This document shows positions 17,269 to 24,717 of a DNA stretch of 26,997 nt, in pieces. A model generated the notes under the pieces. It was not told the origin of the DNA. It did not search any database and was given only the letters and a program-made list of their open reading frames with translations. Both the position numbers and the translations under genes were made by a program. The stretch lies in the NCBI GenBank assembly GCA_041481445.1, contig JBGPBV010000092.1:1-26997 (forward strand), written 5' to 3'. This DNA is from AA29 sp041481445 (GTDB lineage Bacteria; Acidobacteriota; Vicinamibacteria; Fen-336). The stretch's first letter is position 1. Each line of letters starts with the position of its first letter.

Positions 17269-18567
17269 CTAGAAGGAAAACCCGAGGAAGATCCCCAGGG
17301 TCACGGCGTGGTTCTTGTAGGACCCGTTGTAGTCGTCACGGTTGACGCCGTTGGTGGAGCGCTCGGGCGAGAGCAGGTACCACAGGGCGGCGTCGGCGTG
17401 GAAGGCTCCGCTCTTCCAGGAGCCGCCGAGCGCGAACCCGTTGCGCTCGGCGTCGGGGAGGAGGGGGGAGACGGACGGGTCGGGGGCCGGGCTCTGGTCG
17501 AAGAAGTACCCGCCCCTCACCGCGTAGCGCTCGCCGATTCGGCGCTCGAGGCCGAGCCGGTACTGCCAGCTGTTCTTGTAGTCCTCGACGATGTTCTCGC
17601 TCAGGTCCGGGCGCTCGGTGAACACGATGGTGAGCTGGCGGAACGTCGACCACTGGTACCAGTCGATGTCCCCCTCGAAGGTCCAGTCCCCGGCCGTCCA
17701 GGCCACGCCCCCGGAGAAGAGGGCGGGGAACTCGATGCCGGTGGTGACGGGCTGGCTCCCCTGGGGCAGGCCCGCGGTCAGGCGCGCGTCGAGCTGCGCG
17801 TTGCCGGTGGGAAGCTGGGTGAAGGTGGCGGAGCCGTCGTAGTTGTTCTTCACCTTGTGCCGGTATTGCGCGCCCGCGGAGAGGCTCTCGCTGATCTTGG
17901 CCAGCATCCCCACGTTGAAGCCGTAGCCGACGTCCGTGTTGCTCTCGAGGTCGACGGTGGCGGCATCGATGACTTTCTGGGTGAAGGGGTTGACGACGGG
18001 AACGCGCCGCTGGAGCTTCACCGAGGAGAACCGCACGTCGAGCCCCACCCCGAGGGCCAGCCGGTCGGCCAGCTTGTAGCCCACGGTCGGGTTGAGCGAG
18101 AACCCCCGGAGCTCGGCCTTCTGGGAGAGGAAGCGGCCGCTGTAGGTGTCGGGGTTGGCCCAGGACGTGGTCAGGCCGAACGGGGTGTGCAACCCGATGC
18201 CGAAGACGACGCGCTCGCTGAAGCGCTGGGTGTAGTACGCGGCCGGGGGGACGAGCAGGCCCACGTCCCCCTTCTCGGTCACGGACGCGCCCGGGAACGG
18301 ATCGGCCCCGGTGAAGGTGGTCGAGGGCTGGATGAGGGTGCCCCCGATGTAGACCTGCTTCCCCTTCAGGAAGGCGATCCCGGCCGCGTTGTGGAAGATC
18401 GCGCTCGGATCGCTGGCCTGGGCGGTGAACGCTCCCGCGAAACCCATCCCCTTGGCGCCCTGCTCGAAGATCGCGAAACCGGCCGCGCGCGCGGGCGCGG
18501 GGGCAAGGGCCCCGGCGCCGGCGAGGACGGCCAGCGCCGCGGCCCGGGCCCGGCGGAACATAGGCAT
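17269..18567 (-). CDS. FadL/OMPP1/TodX-type outer-membrane transport protein
   Basis: A 432-residue outer-membrane beta-barrel for long-chain fatty acids or other hydrophobic compounds. After a signal peptide (about 1-26, ending APARA) comes the family hallmark: AGFAIFEQGAKGMGFAGAFT, then ASDPSAIFHNAAGIAFL, in which the N-terminal hatch sits inside the barrel. Later strands show GIGLHTPFGLTTSW (the NPFG-like block), LNPTVGYKLADRLALGVGLD, and a final strand ending in Phe (LGIFLGFSF), as Bam-assembled barrels require. The frame opens upstream at 18603, but GAGGAGGAG four nt before ATG 18567 marks the start. It is followed at 10 nt by the SGNH hydrolase gene. Specificity (fatty acids, alkanes, aromatics) is not predictable here. 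Confidence 0.92.
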   Translation of the reverse strand: MPMFRRARAAALAVLAGAGALAPAPARAAGFAIFEQGAKGMGFAGAFTAQASDPSAIFHNAAGIAFLKGKQVYIGGTLIQPSTTFTGADPFPGASVTEKGDVGLLVPPAAYYTQRFSERVVFGIGLHTPFGLTTSWANPDTYSGRFLSQKAELRGFSLNPTVGYKLADRLALGVGLDVRFSSVKLQRRVPVVNPFTQKVIDAATVDLESNTDVGYGFNVGMLAKISESLSAGAQYRHKVKNNYDGSATFTQLPTGNAQLDARLTAGLPQGSQPVTTGIEFPALFSGGVAWTAGDWTFEGDIDWYQWSTFRQLTIVFTERPDLSENIVEDYKNSWQYRLGLERRIGERYAVRGGYFFDQSPAPDPSVSPLLPDAERNGFALGGSWKSGAFHADAALWYLLSPERSTNGVNRDDYNGSYKNHAVTLGIFLGFSF

Positions 18568-18610
18568 CGGACTCCTCCTCATGATGGTCGGCACGACGGA
18601 CAAGGCTTCG

Positions 18611-18640
18611 ATGCTAAGCGCCGCCGTCGAAGAGAGTCAA
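18611..18640 (-). promoter_or_regulatory. Sigma-70-like promoter for the FadL-type/SGNH operon
   Basis: On the minus strand TTGACT (18640-18635) and TAGCAT (18616-18611) are separated by 18 bp. Transcription would start near 18604, giving a leader of about 36 nt before ATG 18567, which contains the strong ribosome binding site. It lies in the 111-base gap downstream of the MglA-type gene, so this operon can be expressed on its own. Confidence 0.6.
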
Positions 18641-18678
18641 TGGTAGTTGTGGCCCAGGACAGGGCCGGCCCGGGATCC

Positions 18679-20376
18679 CTAGGCCACGGGAAGGAACACG
18701 CGCGTCTCGATGGCGCCGCCGGGCAGGGGTGCGAAGCGCACGAACCCCCCCATCTCGCGGAACAGGCGGGTGGCCTGTCCGAGCGGGCCGGGGTCGGTGC
18801 CCGCCATCACCCGCTGCTGGTCCTCCGCGGACAGGCCGCCGGTATGGCTCAGGGCCAGCATCAGGAAGTCGCGCTTGACCTCGCCTTCCCGCCCCTTGAG
18901 CAGGACGGGCTTGCGCTCGCAGCGGAGCGAGAGCTGGGTGCCGGGCTGGGCCACCGTGACCAGGCCCGCCACCGTCCCCGTCAGCGCCTCCCGGAGCGTC
19001 ACCGGCGGGCAGCTCGGCAGGTTGGTGGTGACGGGCACGCGCAGGTCCACGGAGAGCTCCTGGGCCTGGATCGCGTCCTGGACGCTGCCGAGGATCTCCT
19101 GCAGGAGCGCGTGGAGACCGCCGTTGCCGGCGGCGCTGGACGTCGCACGCGGGACCCGGGACGCCCCCGCCACCGCGACCGGCACCGGTGGGGCGGAGAC
19201 CGCGCGAGCGGGAGTGGGCACCACCGGCCGCGCGGACGCGGGGGCGGGCGCCGCCGCCGGGGCCACGGGCGGAGCGGCCGGAGCGGGCGCGGACGGACGT
19301 GCCGGCGCGGGTGGCTCGGCTCCCGCCGGCTCGCCCCCGGAGGAGGGGCCGGCGGACGCGCTCCCGAGGTCGGCCACGACCTTCTTGAGCCGCGTGGCCT
19401 CGCGCTGGATCGCGGCCGCCGCGGCCTGGCGCGTGTCGCTCGTCTCCTCCCGGGCGGAGGCCAGCCGCGCCGCCTGCGACAGGATGGCGCCGAGCCCGAC
19501 GTTCATCTCGCGCACGACGTTGGCCAGGGTCTCCGCCAGCTCGACGTTCGAGCGCAGCGAGCGATGGAGCAGCTCTTCGGAGACGAGGCCGGCCTCCGAG
19601 GCCGCCTGCGGGGGCGCCGCGTGCAGGGAGTCGGTCTGGTGCGAGACCACGACCTTGGCCGCCCGCGGAGGGGGCGCTTCCGCGGCCGGGACGGCGGTCG
19701 CGGCCGCCGCCGCCTTCCTCATCACGTCCGCGAAGGCCTCCTGGACCACCGCGGGCACGCTCGCGGGATCGAGACCCTTCTCCTTCAGGTTGTACTTGAC
19801 CGCGATGGCCGACAGCATGTCCTGGACCACGGCCACGAAGCACTCGATGACGCCCTTGCCCTGGGCGGCCACCGCGGCCAGGGCGGGCCGGCCCCACTGG
19901 TTGATGGTCTTGCTGAGCTCGGCCGCCGACATCACGTCGGGAAGGTCCTGCTTGTTGTACTGGAAGACGAGCGGCACCTTCTCCGGGACGAGGCGGTTGG
20001 CGAGCAGGTTCACCTTCATGTTCTCGAAGGCGGCCTGGTTCTCCTTGACGGCCGCCCGGCGGGCATCGGCCACGAACACCACCGCGTCCGCGCCGGCCAG
20101 GACGACCCGCCGCGTGGCGTTGTACTGGACCTGGCCGGGGACGGTGTAGAGCTGGATCTTGAAGTCGTAGCCGGAGACCGCGCCCAGGCTGAAGGGCAGC
20201 AGGTCGAAGAACAGCGTCCGGTCCTGGGCGGTGTTGAGGGAGATGAGGCGGTTGTTCGCGCTGGGGTCGGTCAGGCGGTGGATCTGCTCGAGGTTCGTGG
20301 TCTTGCCGGACTGGGCGGGCCCGTAATAGACCACCTTGGCCTTGATGGTCCGTTCGCTGAAGTTGAACTGGACCAT
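18679..20376 (-). CDS. MglA-type small GTPase fused to a degenerate histidine-kinase-like module
   Basis: A 565-residue cytoplasmic protein. Residues 1-200 are a complete MglA/Arf-like GTPase: P-loop GPAQSGKT (19-26), DRTLFFDLLP with Arg53, YTVPGQ with Gln82, ADAVVFVADA, NKQDLP (141-146). Arg53 and Gln82 fall at the same positions as the catalytic residues of Myxococcus MglA. Residues 281-339 resemble a histidine-kinase dimerization helix pair (REMNVGLGAILSQAARL; REATRLKKVVADLGS), but the phospho-accepting His is replaced (Arg289). An Ala/Pro linker (341-418) leads to 421-565, which resembles an HATPase domain (LREALTGTVAGLV; ALSHTGGLS; GPLGQATRLFREMGGFV) lacking the N-box Asn and the G1 Asp. 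It is probably a GTP-switch scaffold for polarity or signalling. ATG 20376 is chosen because homology begins at VQFNFSERTIK. Confidence 0.85.
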   Translation of the reverse strand: MVQFNFSERTIKAKVVYYGPAQSGKTTNLEQIHRLTDPSANNRLISLNTAQDRTLFFDLLPFSLGAVSGYDFKIQLYTVPGQVQYNATRRVVLAGADAVVFVADARRAAVKENQAAFENMKVNLLANRLVPEKVPLVFQYNKQDLPDVMSAAELSKTINQWGRPALAAVAAQGKGVIECFVAVVQDMLSAIAVKYNLKEKGLDPASVPAVVQEAFADVMRKAAAAATAVPAAEAPPPRAAKVVVSHQTDSLHAAPPQAASEAGLVSEELLHRSLRSNVELAETLANVVREMNVGLGAILSQAARLASAREETSDTRQAAAAAIQREATRLKKVVADLGSASAGPSSGGEPAGAEPPAPARPSAPAPAAPPVAPAAAPAPASARPVVPTPARAVSAPPVPVAVAGASRVPRATSSAAGNGGLHALLQEILGSVQDAIQAQELSVDLRVPVTTNLPSCPPVTLREALTGTVAGLVTVAQPGTQLSLRCERKPVLLKGREGEVKRDFLMLALSHTGGLSAEDQQRVMAGTDPGPLGQATRLFREMGGFVRFAPLPGGAIETRVFLPVA

Positions 20377-20421
20377 GGTGGCGGGGTACTCACCAGGAAG
20401 GAAATGGCCGAGACGGCCAAC

Positions 20422-20427
20422 TATATA
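20422..20427 (-). promoter_or_regulatory. Possible -10 element for the MglA-type fusion gene
   Basis: TATATA on the minus strand, within the AT-rich GCTATATAGTT island of an otherwise GC-rich intergenic stretch, lies 45 nt upstream of ATG 20376. A weak -35 candidate (TTTGTG) is about 16 bp upstream. The region is the shared divergent control region with rpmB. Confidence 0.4.
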
Positions 20428-20476
20428 GCACGGCCTTCGGGCCCACAAAGCGCCTGAAACCAGGCTCCCCCCGACC

Positions 20477-20504
20477 TTGACCCGGCGCGAAGGCGCCGTA
20501 TAAT
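20477..20504 (+). promoter_or_regulatory. Strong sigma-70-type promoter of rpmB
   Basis: TTGACC (20477-20482, 5 of 6 to consensus) and a perfect TATAAT (20499-20504) are separated by 16 bp. Transcription should start near 20511, leaving a leader of about 89 nt before ATG 20600. This is the best promoter match in the window and fits the demand of a ribosomal-protein gene. Confidence 0.8.
20483..20498. promoter_or_regulatory. Inverted repeat exactly filling the rpmB promoter spacer (operator candidate)
   Basis: CGGCGC-GAAG-GCGCCG is a perfect 6-bp inverted repeat with a 4-bp centre. It starts at the first base after the -35 hexamer and ends at the last base before the -10, so a dimeric protein bound here would block or reshape the promoter. 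It is upstream of the RNA start and is therefore not an RNA hairpin or terminator. Confidence 0.5.
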
Positions 20505-20599
20505 GGGAGTTTCGGGCAAGGCACCCTCGGCCGGGATGGGAGCGCGGCGGCGCGAAGCGGCGGCGCAGCGGTGGGGGGTTTCAGGGGGGAAGACAGCAC

Positions 20600-20821
20600 A
20601 TGGCTCAGCGTTGTGACATCTGCGGCAAGGGACCGATGTCCGGCAACCGGATCAGCCACGCCCACAACGTGACGCACCGCCGGTTCAACCCGAACCTCCA
20701 GCGAATCCGCACGATCATGGCCGGCGTCCAGCGCCGCCTGCGCGTCTGCACGCGCTGCCTGCGCTCGGGCAAGGTCACCAAGCCCGCGCCGGTCAAGAAG
20801 GCGACGACCTCCGCGGCGTAA
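20600..20821 (+). CDS. rpmB: 50S ribosomal protein L28, zinc-binding (C+) form
   Basis: A 73-residue large-subunit ribosomal protein. The N terminus AQRCDICGKGPMSGNRISHA and the following HNVTHRRFNPNLQRIR are diagnostic of bL28. Two cysteine pairs, Cys5/Cys8 and Cys50/Cys53 (VCTRCLRSGKV), form a zinc ribbon, so this is the zinc-containing form. Zinc-poor conditions often select a C- paralogue elsewhere in genomes that encode both. It stands alone, without rpmG, and ends 3 nt before the convergent ridA stop, so any terminator would lie inside the ridA gene. A GGGGGA stretch about ten nt before the ATG is the only ribosome-binding candidate. Confidence 0.96.
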   Translation: MAQRCDICGKGPMSGNRISHAHNVTHRRFNPNLQRIRTIMAGVQRRLRVCTRCLRSGKVTKPAPVKKATTSAA

Positions 20822-20824
20822 CCC

Positions 20825-21205
20825 TCAAAACGCCGCGATCAGGTCGATCTCGATCTTGGCGCCTTTGGGCAGGCCGGCCGCCTGCAGCGTCGAGCGGGCG
20901 GGCGGCTCCTTCCCCAGATACTTCTCGTAGACCTCGTTCATCTTCGGGAAGTCGGCCATGCTGGCCAGGAACACCGTCGTCTTGACGACGTTCTCCGGGC
21001 CCATCTTGGCCTCCTTGAGCACGGCGAGGAGGTTCTTGATGACCCGCTCCGTCTGGGCCGCGATGTCCCCCTCGATCATCTGGCCGGTGGCGGGGTCGAT
21101 CGGGATCTGGCCGGAGGCGAAGAGCAGGCCGCCGGAGATGACGGCCTGCGAATAGGGCCCGATCGGCTTGGGAGCTTCGGAGGTGGTGACGTGCTTTTTC
21201 GGCAT
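20825..21205 (-). CDS. ridA: RidA-family enamine/imine deaminase
   Basis: A 126-residue protein of the RidA (YjgF/YER057c/UK114) family, which hydrolyses reactive 2-aminoacrylate and related imines released by PLP enzymes. It shows APKPIGPYSQA (Tyr18), FASGQIPIDPATG (Ser31) and, at the end, PARSTLQAAGLPKGAKIEIDLIA, where Arg104 binds the substrate carboxylate and Glu119 activates water. The length is typical and the protein forms trimers in known relatives. The ATG at 21205 is 50 nt downstream of the rel stop on the same strand, and a candidate promoter of its own lies in that gap. It converges with rpmB. Confidence 0.95.
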   Translation of the reverse strand: MPKKHVTTSEAPKPIGPYSQAVISGGLLFASGQIPIDPATGQMIEGDIAAQTERVIKNLLAVLKEAKMGPENVVKTTVFLASMADFPKMNEVYEKYLGKEPPARSTLQAAGLPKGAKIEIDLIAAF

Positions 21206-21214
21206 AGGACTCGG

Positions 21215-21243
21215 AGCCTATCGGCATCCCGCCGCCCTGACAA
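21215..21243 (-). promoter_or_regulatory. Candidate ridA promoter
   Basis: On the minus strand TTGTCA (21243-21238, 5 of 6) and TAGGCT (21220-21215, 3 of 6) are 17 bp apart, between the rel stop and the ridA ATG. Transcription would begin close to the ATG, so the leader would be very short. Confidence 0.4.
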
Positions 21244-21255
21244 GCCCTCTCCGTA

Positions 21256-23424
21256 CTACCGGGCGACGGTCTGGCGCTCGACGTCGATGACGCCGCTGAC
21301 CCCGCGGATCGACTTGACCACCTTCTCGAGGTGCTTGAGGTCCTGGATGCGCAGGGTTAGGTCGATGGTGGCGGTATGGTCGTCGAAGGTCTTGGCCTCC
21401 GCGGTGCGGATGTCCGTGTTCATGGAGGCGAGCACGGCGGTGATGGCGGCCAGCACCCCGGGGCGGTCCTCCACCTGGGCCGCGATGCGCACCTCGTAGG
21501 CGCCCTCGCCGCCGCGCTCCCACTCCACCGCGATCCGCCGCTCGGGGTCGTACATCAGGTTGACCACGTTCGGACAGGTCAGGGAGTGCACGGAGACGCC
21601 CTTGCCGCGCGTGATGTAGCCGACGATGGGCTCGCCCATGATGGGGTTGCAGCACTTGGCCCGGTAGATGAGCAGGTCGCCCGTGCCCTTGACCGTGATG
21701 CGCTCCTCGCCCACGCGGAGCAGGCGCTTGACCGCGTCCGTGATCGGGCTGGGCGGTCTCTCCGGCGCGCGCGGGGCCTCCAGCTTCTCCGCGGGGACCA
21801 GGCGCGCCAGCACCTGCCGCATGGAGACCTTGCCGTAGCCGAGGGCGGCGTAGAGGTCGTCCATCCGGGCCCCCACCCCGAGCTCCCCCGCCAGCGACTC
21901 CGCCTTCTCCGCCTCCACCTTGCGCACGGAGAGGTCGTAGCGCCGCAGCTCGCGCTCGAAATGCTTCTTGCCGATCTCGACCGCCTGCTGCTTCTCCGCG
22001 GTGTTGAGGTAGTGGCGGATCTTCCCGCGGGCCTTGTTGGTGACGGCGAGGGCCAGCCAGTCGCGGCTCGGGTTGTGGCCGGCGGAGGTGAGGATCTCCA
22101 CGATGTCGCCGTTCTTCAGCCGGTAGCGCAGGGGCACGATCTTGCCGTTCACGCGCGCGCCCACGCACTGGTGGCCGACCTGGGTGTGGATGCCGTAGGC
22201 GAAGTCGATGGGGGTGGCCCCCCGCGGCAGCGTCTTCACCTCCCCTCGCGGCGTGAAGCAGTAGACCTCCTCCGGGTAGAGGTCGAGCTTGAGCGAGTTC
22301 AGGAACTCGTGCGGGTCCTTGACCTCCTGCTGCCACTCCAGGAGCTGGCGCATCCAGGCGAAGGCCTCGTCGTCCTTGTCCGGCCCGCTGCGCCCTTCCT
22401 TGTACTTCCAGTGGGCGGCGATCCCCTCCTCGGCGATACGGTGCATCTCGCGCGTCCGGATCTGCACCTCGAAGGGATGTCCCTCGTCGCTGATGACGGA
22501 GGTGTGCAGGGACCGGTACCCGTTCGGCCGCGGCATGGCGATGAAGTCCTTGATGCGGCCGGGCACCGGGCGCCAGAGGTTGTGCAGCACGCCGAGAGCG
22601 GCGTAGCAGTCGGGGATGGTGGGCACCACGATGCGCAGGGCCACGAAGTCGTACACCTGGTCGAGGTCGATGCGCTGCTTCCGCAGCTTCTGGTGGATCG
22701 AGTAGAGGCGCTTGATGCGGCCCTCCAGGGTGGCCTCGAGGCCGGCCTGCGCGAGCTTCTCGGCCACGATGACCTTGATCTTCTCGATGAACTCGGTGGC
22801 GGCCGTGCGCCTCTCCTCCACCCGGTGCAGGAGGTCGCGGTGGACCTCGGGCTCCAGGTACTGGAAGGAGAGGTCTTCCAGCTCGTTCTTGATCTTGCTC
22901 ATGCCGAGCCGGCCGGCCAGGGGGGCGTAGATGTCCATCGTCTCGCGGGCGATGCGGGTGCGCCGCTCCTCCGGCAGGTACTGGAGCGTGCGCATGTTGT
23001 GGAGGCGGTCGGCCAGCTTGACGATGATCACCCGCACGTCGTCCACCATGGCCAGGAGGAGCTTGCGGAAGTTCTCGGCCTGCCGCTCCTCCGACGACGA
23101 GAACGGGATCTTGCTGATCTTGGTCACCCCCTCCACGATGTGGAGGACGTCCGGCCCGAAATGCTCCTTGATCTTGTCGGCGTCGCTGAGGGTGTCCTCG
23201 AGCACGTCGTGCAGGAGGCCCACGGCCACGCAGGCGGGGTCCATGCGCAGCTCGGCCAGGATGGCCGCCACCTCCAGGGGATGGACGAGATAGGGCTCGC
23301 CGCTGGCCCGCGTCTGTCCCTTGTGCTCGACCGCGGAGAAGATGTAGGCCTTGCGCAGCAGCTCGAGGTCCGCCCCCGCGTGGTGGCGCTTGACCGTCTC
23401 GTAGATGTCTTCGAAGCGGATCAT
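21256..23424 (-). CDS. rel: Bifunctional (p)ppGpp synthetase/hydrolase, Rel/SpoT
   Basis: A 722-residue stringent-response enzyme. The hydrolase domain is intact: EHKGQ (His34), VHPLEVA (His48), LHDVLEDT (His72-Asp73, Glu76-Asp77), and KLADRLHNMRTL (Asp139, Asn143). The synthetase domain shows VYDFVALRIVV (Asp259), RIKD (290-293, the RxKD form seen in bifunctional enzymes rather than the ExDD of RelA), NGYRSLHTSV and FEVQIRT (Glu319). TGS (about 388-447) begins VYCFTPRGEVKTLPRGATPIDFAY. The Cys-Cys zinc-finger-like region (AKCCNPIMGEPIVGYITRGKG) and a C-terminal ACT domain (about 645-722) complete the regulatory half. It should both make and degrade (p)ppGpp and sense stalled ribosomes. The ATG at 23424 lacks a strong ribosome binding site but begins where the family begins. 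Confidence 0.96.
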   Translation of the reverse strand: MIRFEDIYETVKRHHAGADLELLRKAYIFSAVEHKGQTRASGEPYLVHPLEVAAILAELRMDPACVAVGLLHDVLEDTLSDADKIKEHFGPDVLHIVEGVTKISKIPFSSSEERQAENFRKLLLAMVDDVRVIIVKLADRLHNMRTLQYLPEERRTRIARETMDIYAPLAGRLGMSKIKNELEDLSFQYLEPEVHRDLLHRVEERRTAATEFIEKIKVIVAEKLAQAGLEATLEGRIKRLYSIHQKLRKQRIDLDQVYDFVALRIVVPTIPDCYAALGVLHNLWRPVPGRIKDFIAMPRPNGYRSLHTSVISDEGHPFEVQIRTREMHRIAEEGIAAHWKYKEGRSGPDKDDEAFAWMRQLLEWQQEVKDPHEFLNSLKLDLYPEEVYCFTPRGEVKTLPRGATPIDFAYGIHTQVGHQCVGARVNGKIVPLRYRLKNGDIVEILTSAGHNPSRDWLALAVTNKARGKIRHYLNTAEKQQAVEIGKKHFERELRRYDLSVRKVEAEKAESLAGELGVGARMDDLYAALGYGKVSMRQVLARLVPAEKLEAPRAPERPPSPITDAVKRLLRVGEERITVKGTGDLLIYRAKCCNPIMGEPIVGYITRGKGVSVHSLTCPNVVNLMYDPERRIAVEWERGGEGAYEVRIAAQVEDRPGVLAAITAVLASMNTDIRTAEAKTFDDHTATIDLTLRIQDLKHLEKVVKSIRGVSGVIDVERQTVAR

Positions 23425-23465
23425 GGGATCGCGCGGCCGGCTTTCTCGTGGGCGCGGAAAAGTCC

Positions 23466-23494
23466 AGTCTAGGAGTCGCTCCCGGGAGCGTCAA
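23466..23494 (-). promoter_or_regulatory. Sigma-70-like promoter for rel
   Basis: On the minus strand TTGACG (23494-23489) and TAGACT (23471-23466) lie 17 bp apart. Transcription should start near 23459, with a leader of about 35 nt. It is placed back-to-back with the TPR lipoprotein promoter in the same 185-base divergent region. Confidence 0.6.
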
Positions 23495-23521
23495 CCGCGG
23501 GCGGCACCGCGCGGGACGCTG

Positions 23522-23550
23522 TTGACTGGCGCGGGGGCCGGCACTATGAT
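23522..23550 (+). promoter_or_regulatory. Sigma-70-like promoter for the TPR lipoprotein
   Basis: TTGACT (23522-23527, 5 of 6) and TATGAT (23545-23550, 5 of 6) are 17 bp apart. Transcription would start near 23557, with a leader of about 53 nt that includes GGAGAGAAGG just before ATG 23610. The AT-rich bases after the -10 support melting in this GC-rich DNA. Confidence 0.7.
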
Positions 23551-23609
23551 TTTCGTCTTCGAATACGCCGGAGTCCGTTCACCATCAAACGCTTGCGGAG
23601 AGAAGGCTC

Positions 23610-24650
23610 ATGAAGACCTCCACGCCCGTCGTGGCCCTGGCCCTGGCGGCCGTCCTCGGCGCGAGCGCCGGTTGTGCCCGCGTCCGGGCGCGCGCCGCGA
23701 TGAAGGATGGGAACAAGGACTACAAGGAAGAGAACTTCAAGCGGGCGGTCGAGGACTACCAGCGGGCGGTGGACCTGGAGCCGGGCTTCGCGGAGGCCTG
23801 GTTCTACCTCGGCAGCTCCCACCAGGCGCAGTACCGGCCGGGCAAGGACTCGCCGGAGAACAAGGGCCATCTCGAGTCCGCCATCGAAGCCTTCAAGAAG
23901 TCGCTCGAGGCCAATCCGGCCCAGACTCCGCAGCAGAAGACGGTCCGCCAGAACACCCTGGCCGCCCTCACCGGGATCCATTCGGAAGATCCGTTCAAGA
24001 GCTACGAGGAGGCCCACAAGTACGCCGAGCTGCTCGTGGCCGACAACCCGAACGACTCCAAGAACCTCTACGCCCTGGCCAACCTCTACGAGAAGTTCAA
24101 CAAGGTCCCGGAGGCGGAGGAGATCTACAAGAAGGTCGCCGACCAGAACTCCAAGGACGCGAAGGCCTGCGGCGCCCTGGCCGGCTTCTACAACAAGCCG
24201 AACTGGGACGAGACGGGTGCCCCCTGGGTCGAGGGCAGCGACAAGCCGCGGCGGGCGAAGTTCGACCTGGCCATCGGCGTCCTGGAGAGGTGCGCGGGCA
24301 TCGACCCGAGCGACGCCTCCGGCTACCAGAAGGTGGCGAGCTATTACTGGGACAAGGCCTATCGCGACCCGCTCCTGAGCGACGAGCAGAAGAACGTATA
24401 CGCGGACAAGGGCATGGAGAACGTGGACAAGGCCCTTCAGCTCAAGCCCGACTACTTCGAGGCCGTCATCTACAAGGGCCTGCTCTACCGCGTGAAGGCG
24501 GCCGCGACCAGCGACCGCCGGGCCAAGGCGGAGTTCCTGGAGAAGGCACAGGACCTCCAGAAGCAGGGGCTCGAGCTCAAGAAGCAGCAGGCGGCGGAAG
24601 CGGCGCAAGCGGCGCCCAGCTCCGCCCCTCCCGGCGGCGGCGGCCGCTAG
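23610..24650 (+). CDS. TPR-repeat lipoprotein
   Basis: A 346-residue exported lipoprotein. The signal peptide (KTSTPVVALALAAVLG) ends in a lipobox LGASAGC, so Cys22 should be lipidated. The mature part is a chain of tetratricopeptide repeats: YKEENFKRAVEDYQRAVDLE, SAIEAFKKSLEANP, KNLYALANLYEKFNKVPEAEE, and a last repeat GMENVDKALQLKPDYFEAVI. The C-terminal 35 residues are Gln/Ala-rich then Pro/Gly-rich. TPR lipoproteins of this type usually act as envelope scaffolds, for example in outer-membrane assembly. It has its own promoter and ribosome binding site, is divergent from rel, and converges on the exbD genes with a strong hairpin between. The partner is unknown. Confidence 0.9.
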   Translation: MKTSTPVVALALAAVLGASAGCARVRARAAMKDGNKDYKEENFKRAVEDYQRAVDLEPGFAEAWFYLGSSHQAQYRPGKDSPENKGHLESAIEAFKKSLEANPAQTPQQKTVRQNTLAALTGIHSEDPFKSYEEAHKYAELLVADNPNDSKNLYALANLYEKFNKVPEAEEIYKKVADQNSKDAKACGALAGFYNKPNWDETGAPWVEGSDKPRRAKFDLAIGVLERCAGIDPSDASGYQKVASYYWDKAYRDPLLSDEQKNVYADKGMENVDKALQLKPDYFEAVIYKGLLYRVKAAATSDRRAKAEFLEKAQDLQKQGLELKKQQAAEAAQAAPSSAPPGGGGR

Positions 24651-24667
24651 ACCTCCCGAAAGCACGA

Positions 24668-24690
24668 GGGCCGGGGACTCGCCCCGGCCC
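24668..24690. terminator. GC-rich bidirectional terminator hairpin
   Basis: GGGCCGGGG (24668-24676) and CCCCGGCCC (24682-24690) form a perfect 9-bp stem with a five-base loop between the convergent TPR lipoprotein and exbD genes. No U-tract follows on the + strand. The minus strand has only GCTTTC, about ten bases beyond the stem. It may act with Rho or as an intrinsic stop in both directions. Confidence 0.7.
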
Positions 24691-24717
24691 TGGTGCGACG
24701 AGGCAAGCCAGCGCGCG

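Noticed and set aside
18568..18603. Upstream ATG (18603) for the FadL-type protein
   Set aside because: It would put a non-hydrophobic stretch before the signal peptide, and it would place the strong GAGGAGGAG site inside the gene.
17182..20457. A 1091-residue + strand open frame antisense to the FadL and MglA-type genes
   Set aside because: The opposite strand carries two well-recognised genes with ribosome binding sites and promoters. This frame has no recognisable domain.
21376..23472. A 698-residue open frame antisense to rel
   Set aside because: Mirror frame of the (p)ppGpp enzyme, with no start signal or motif.
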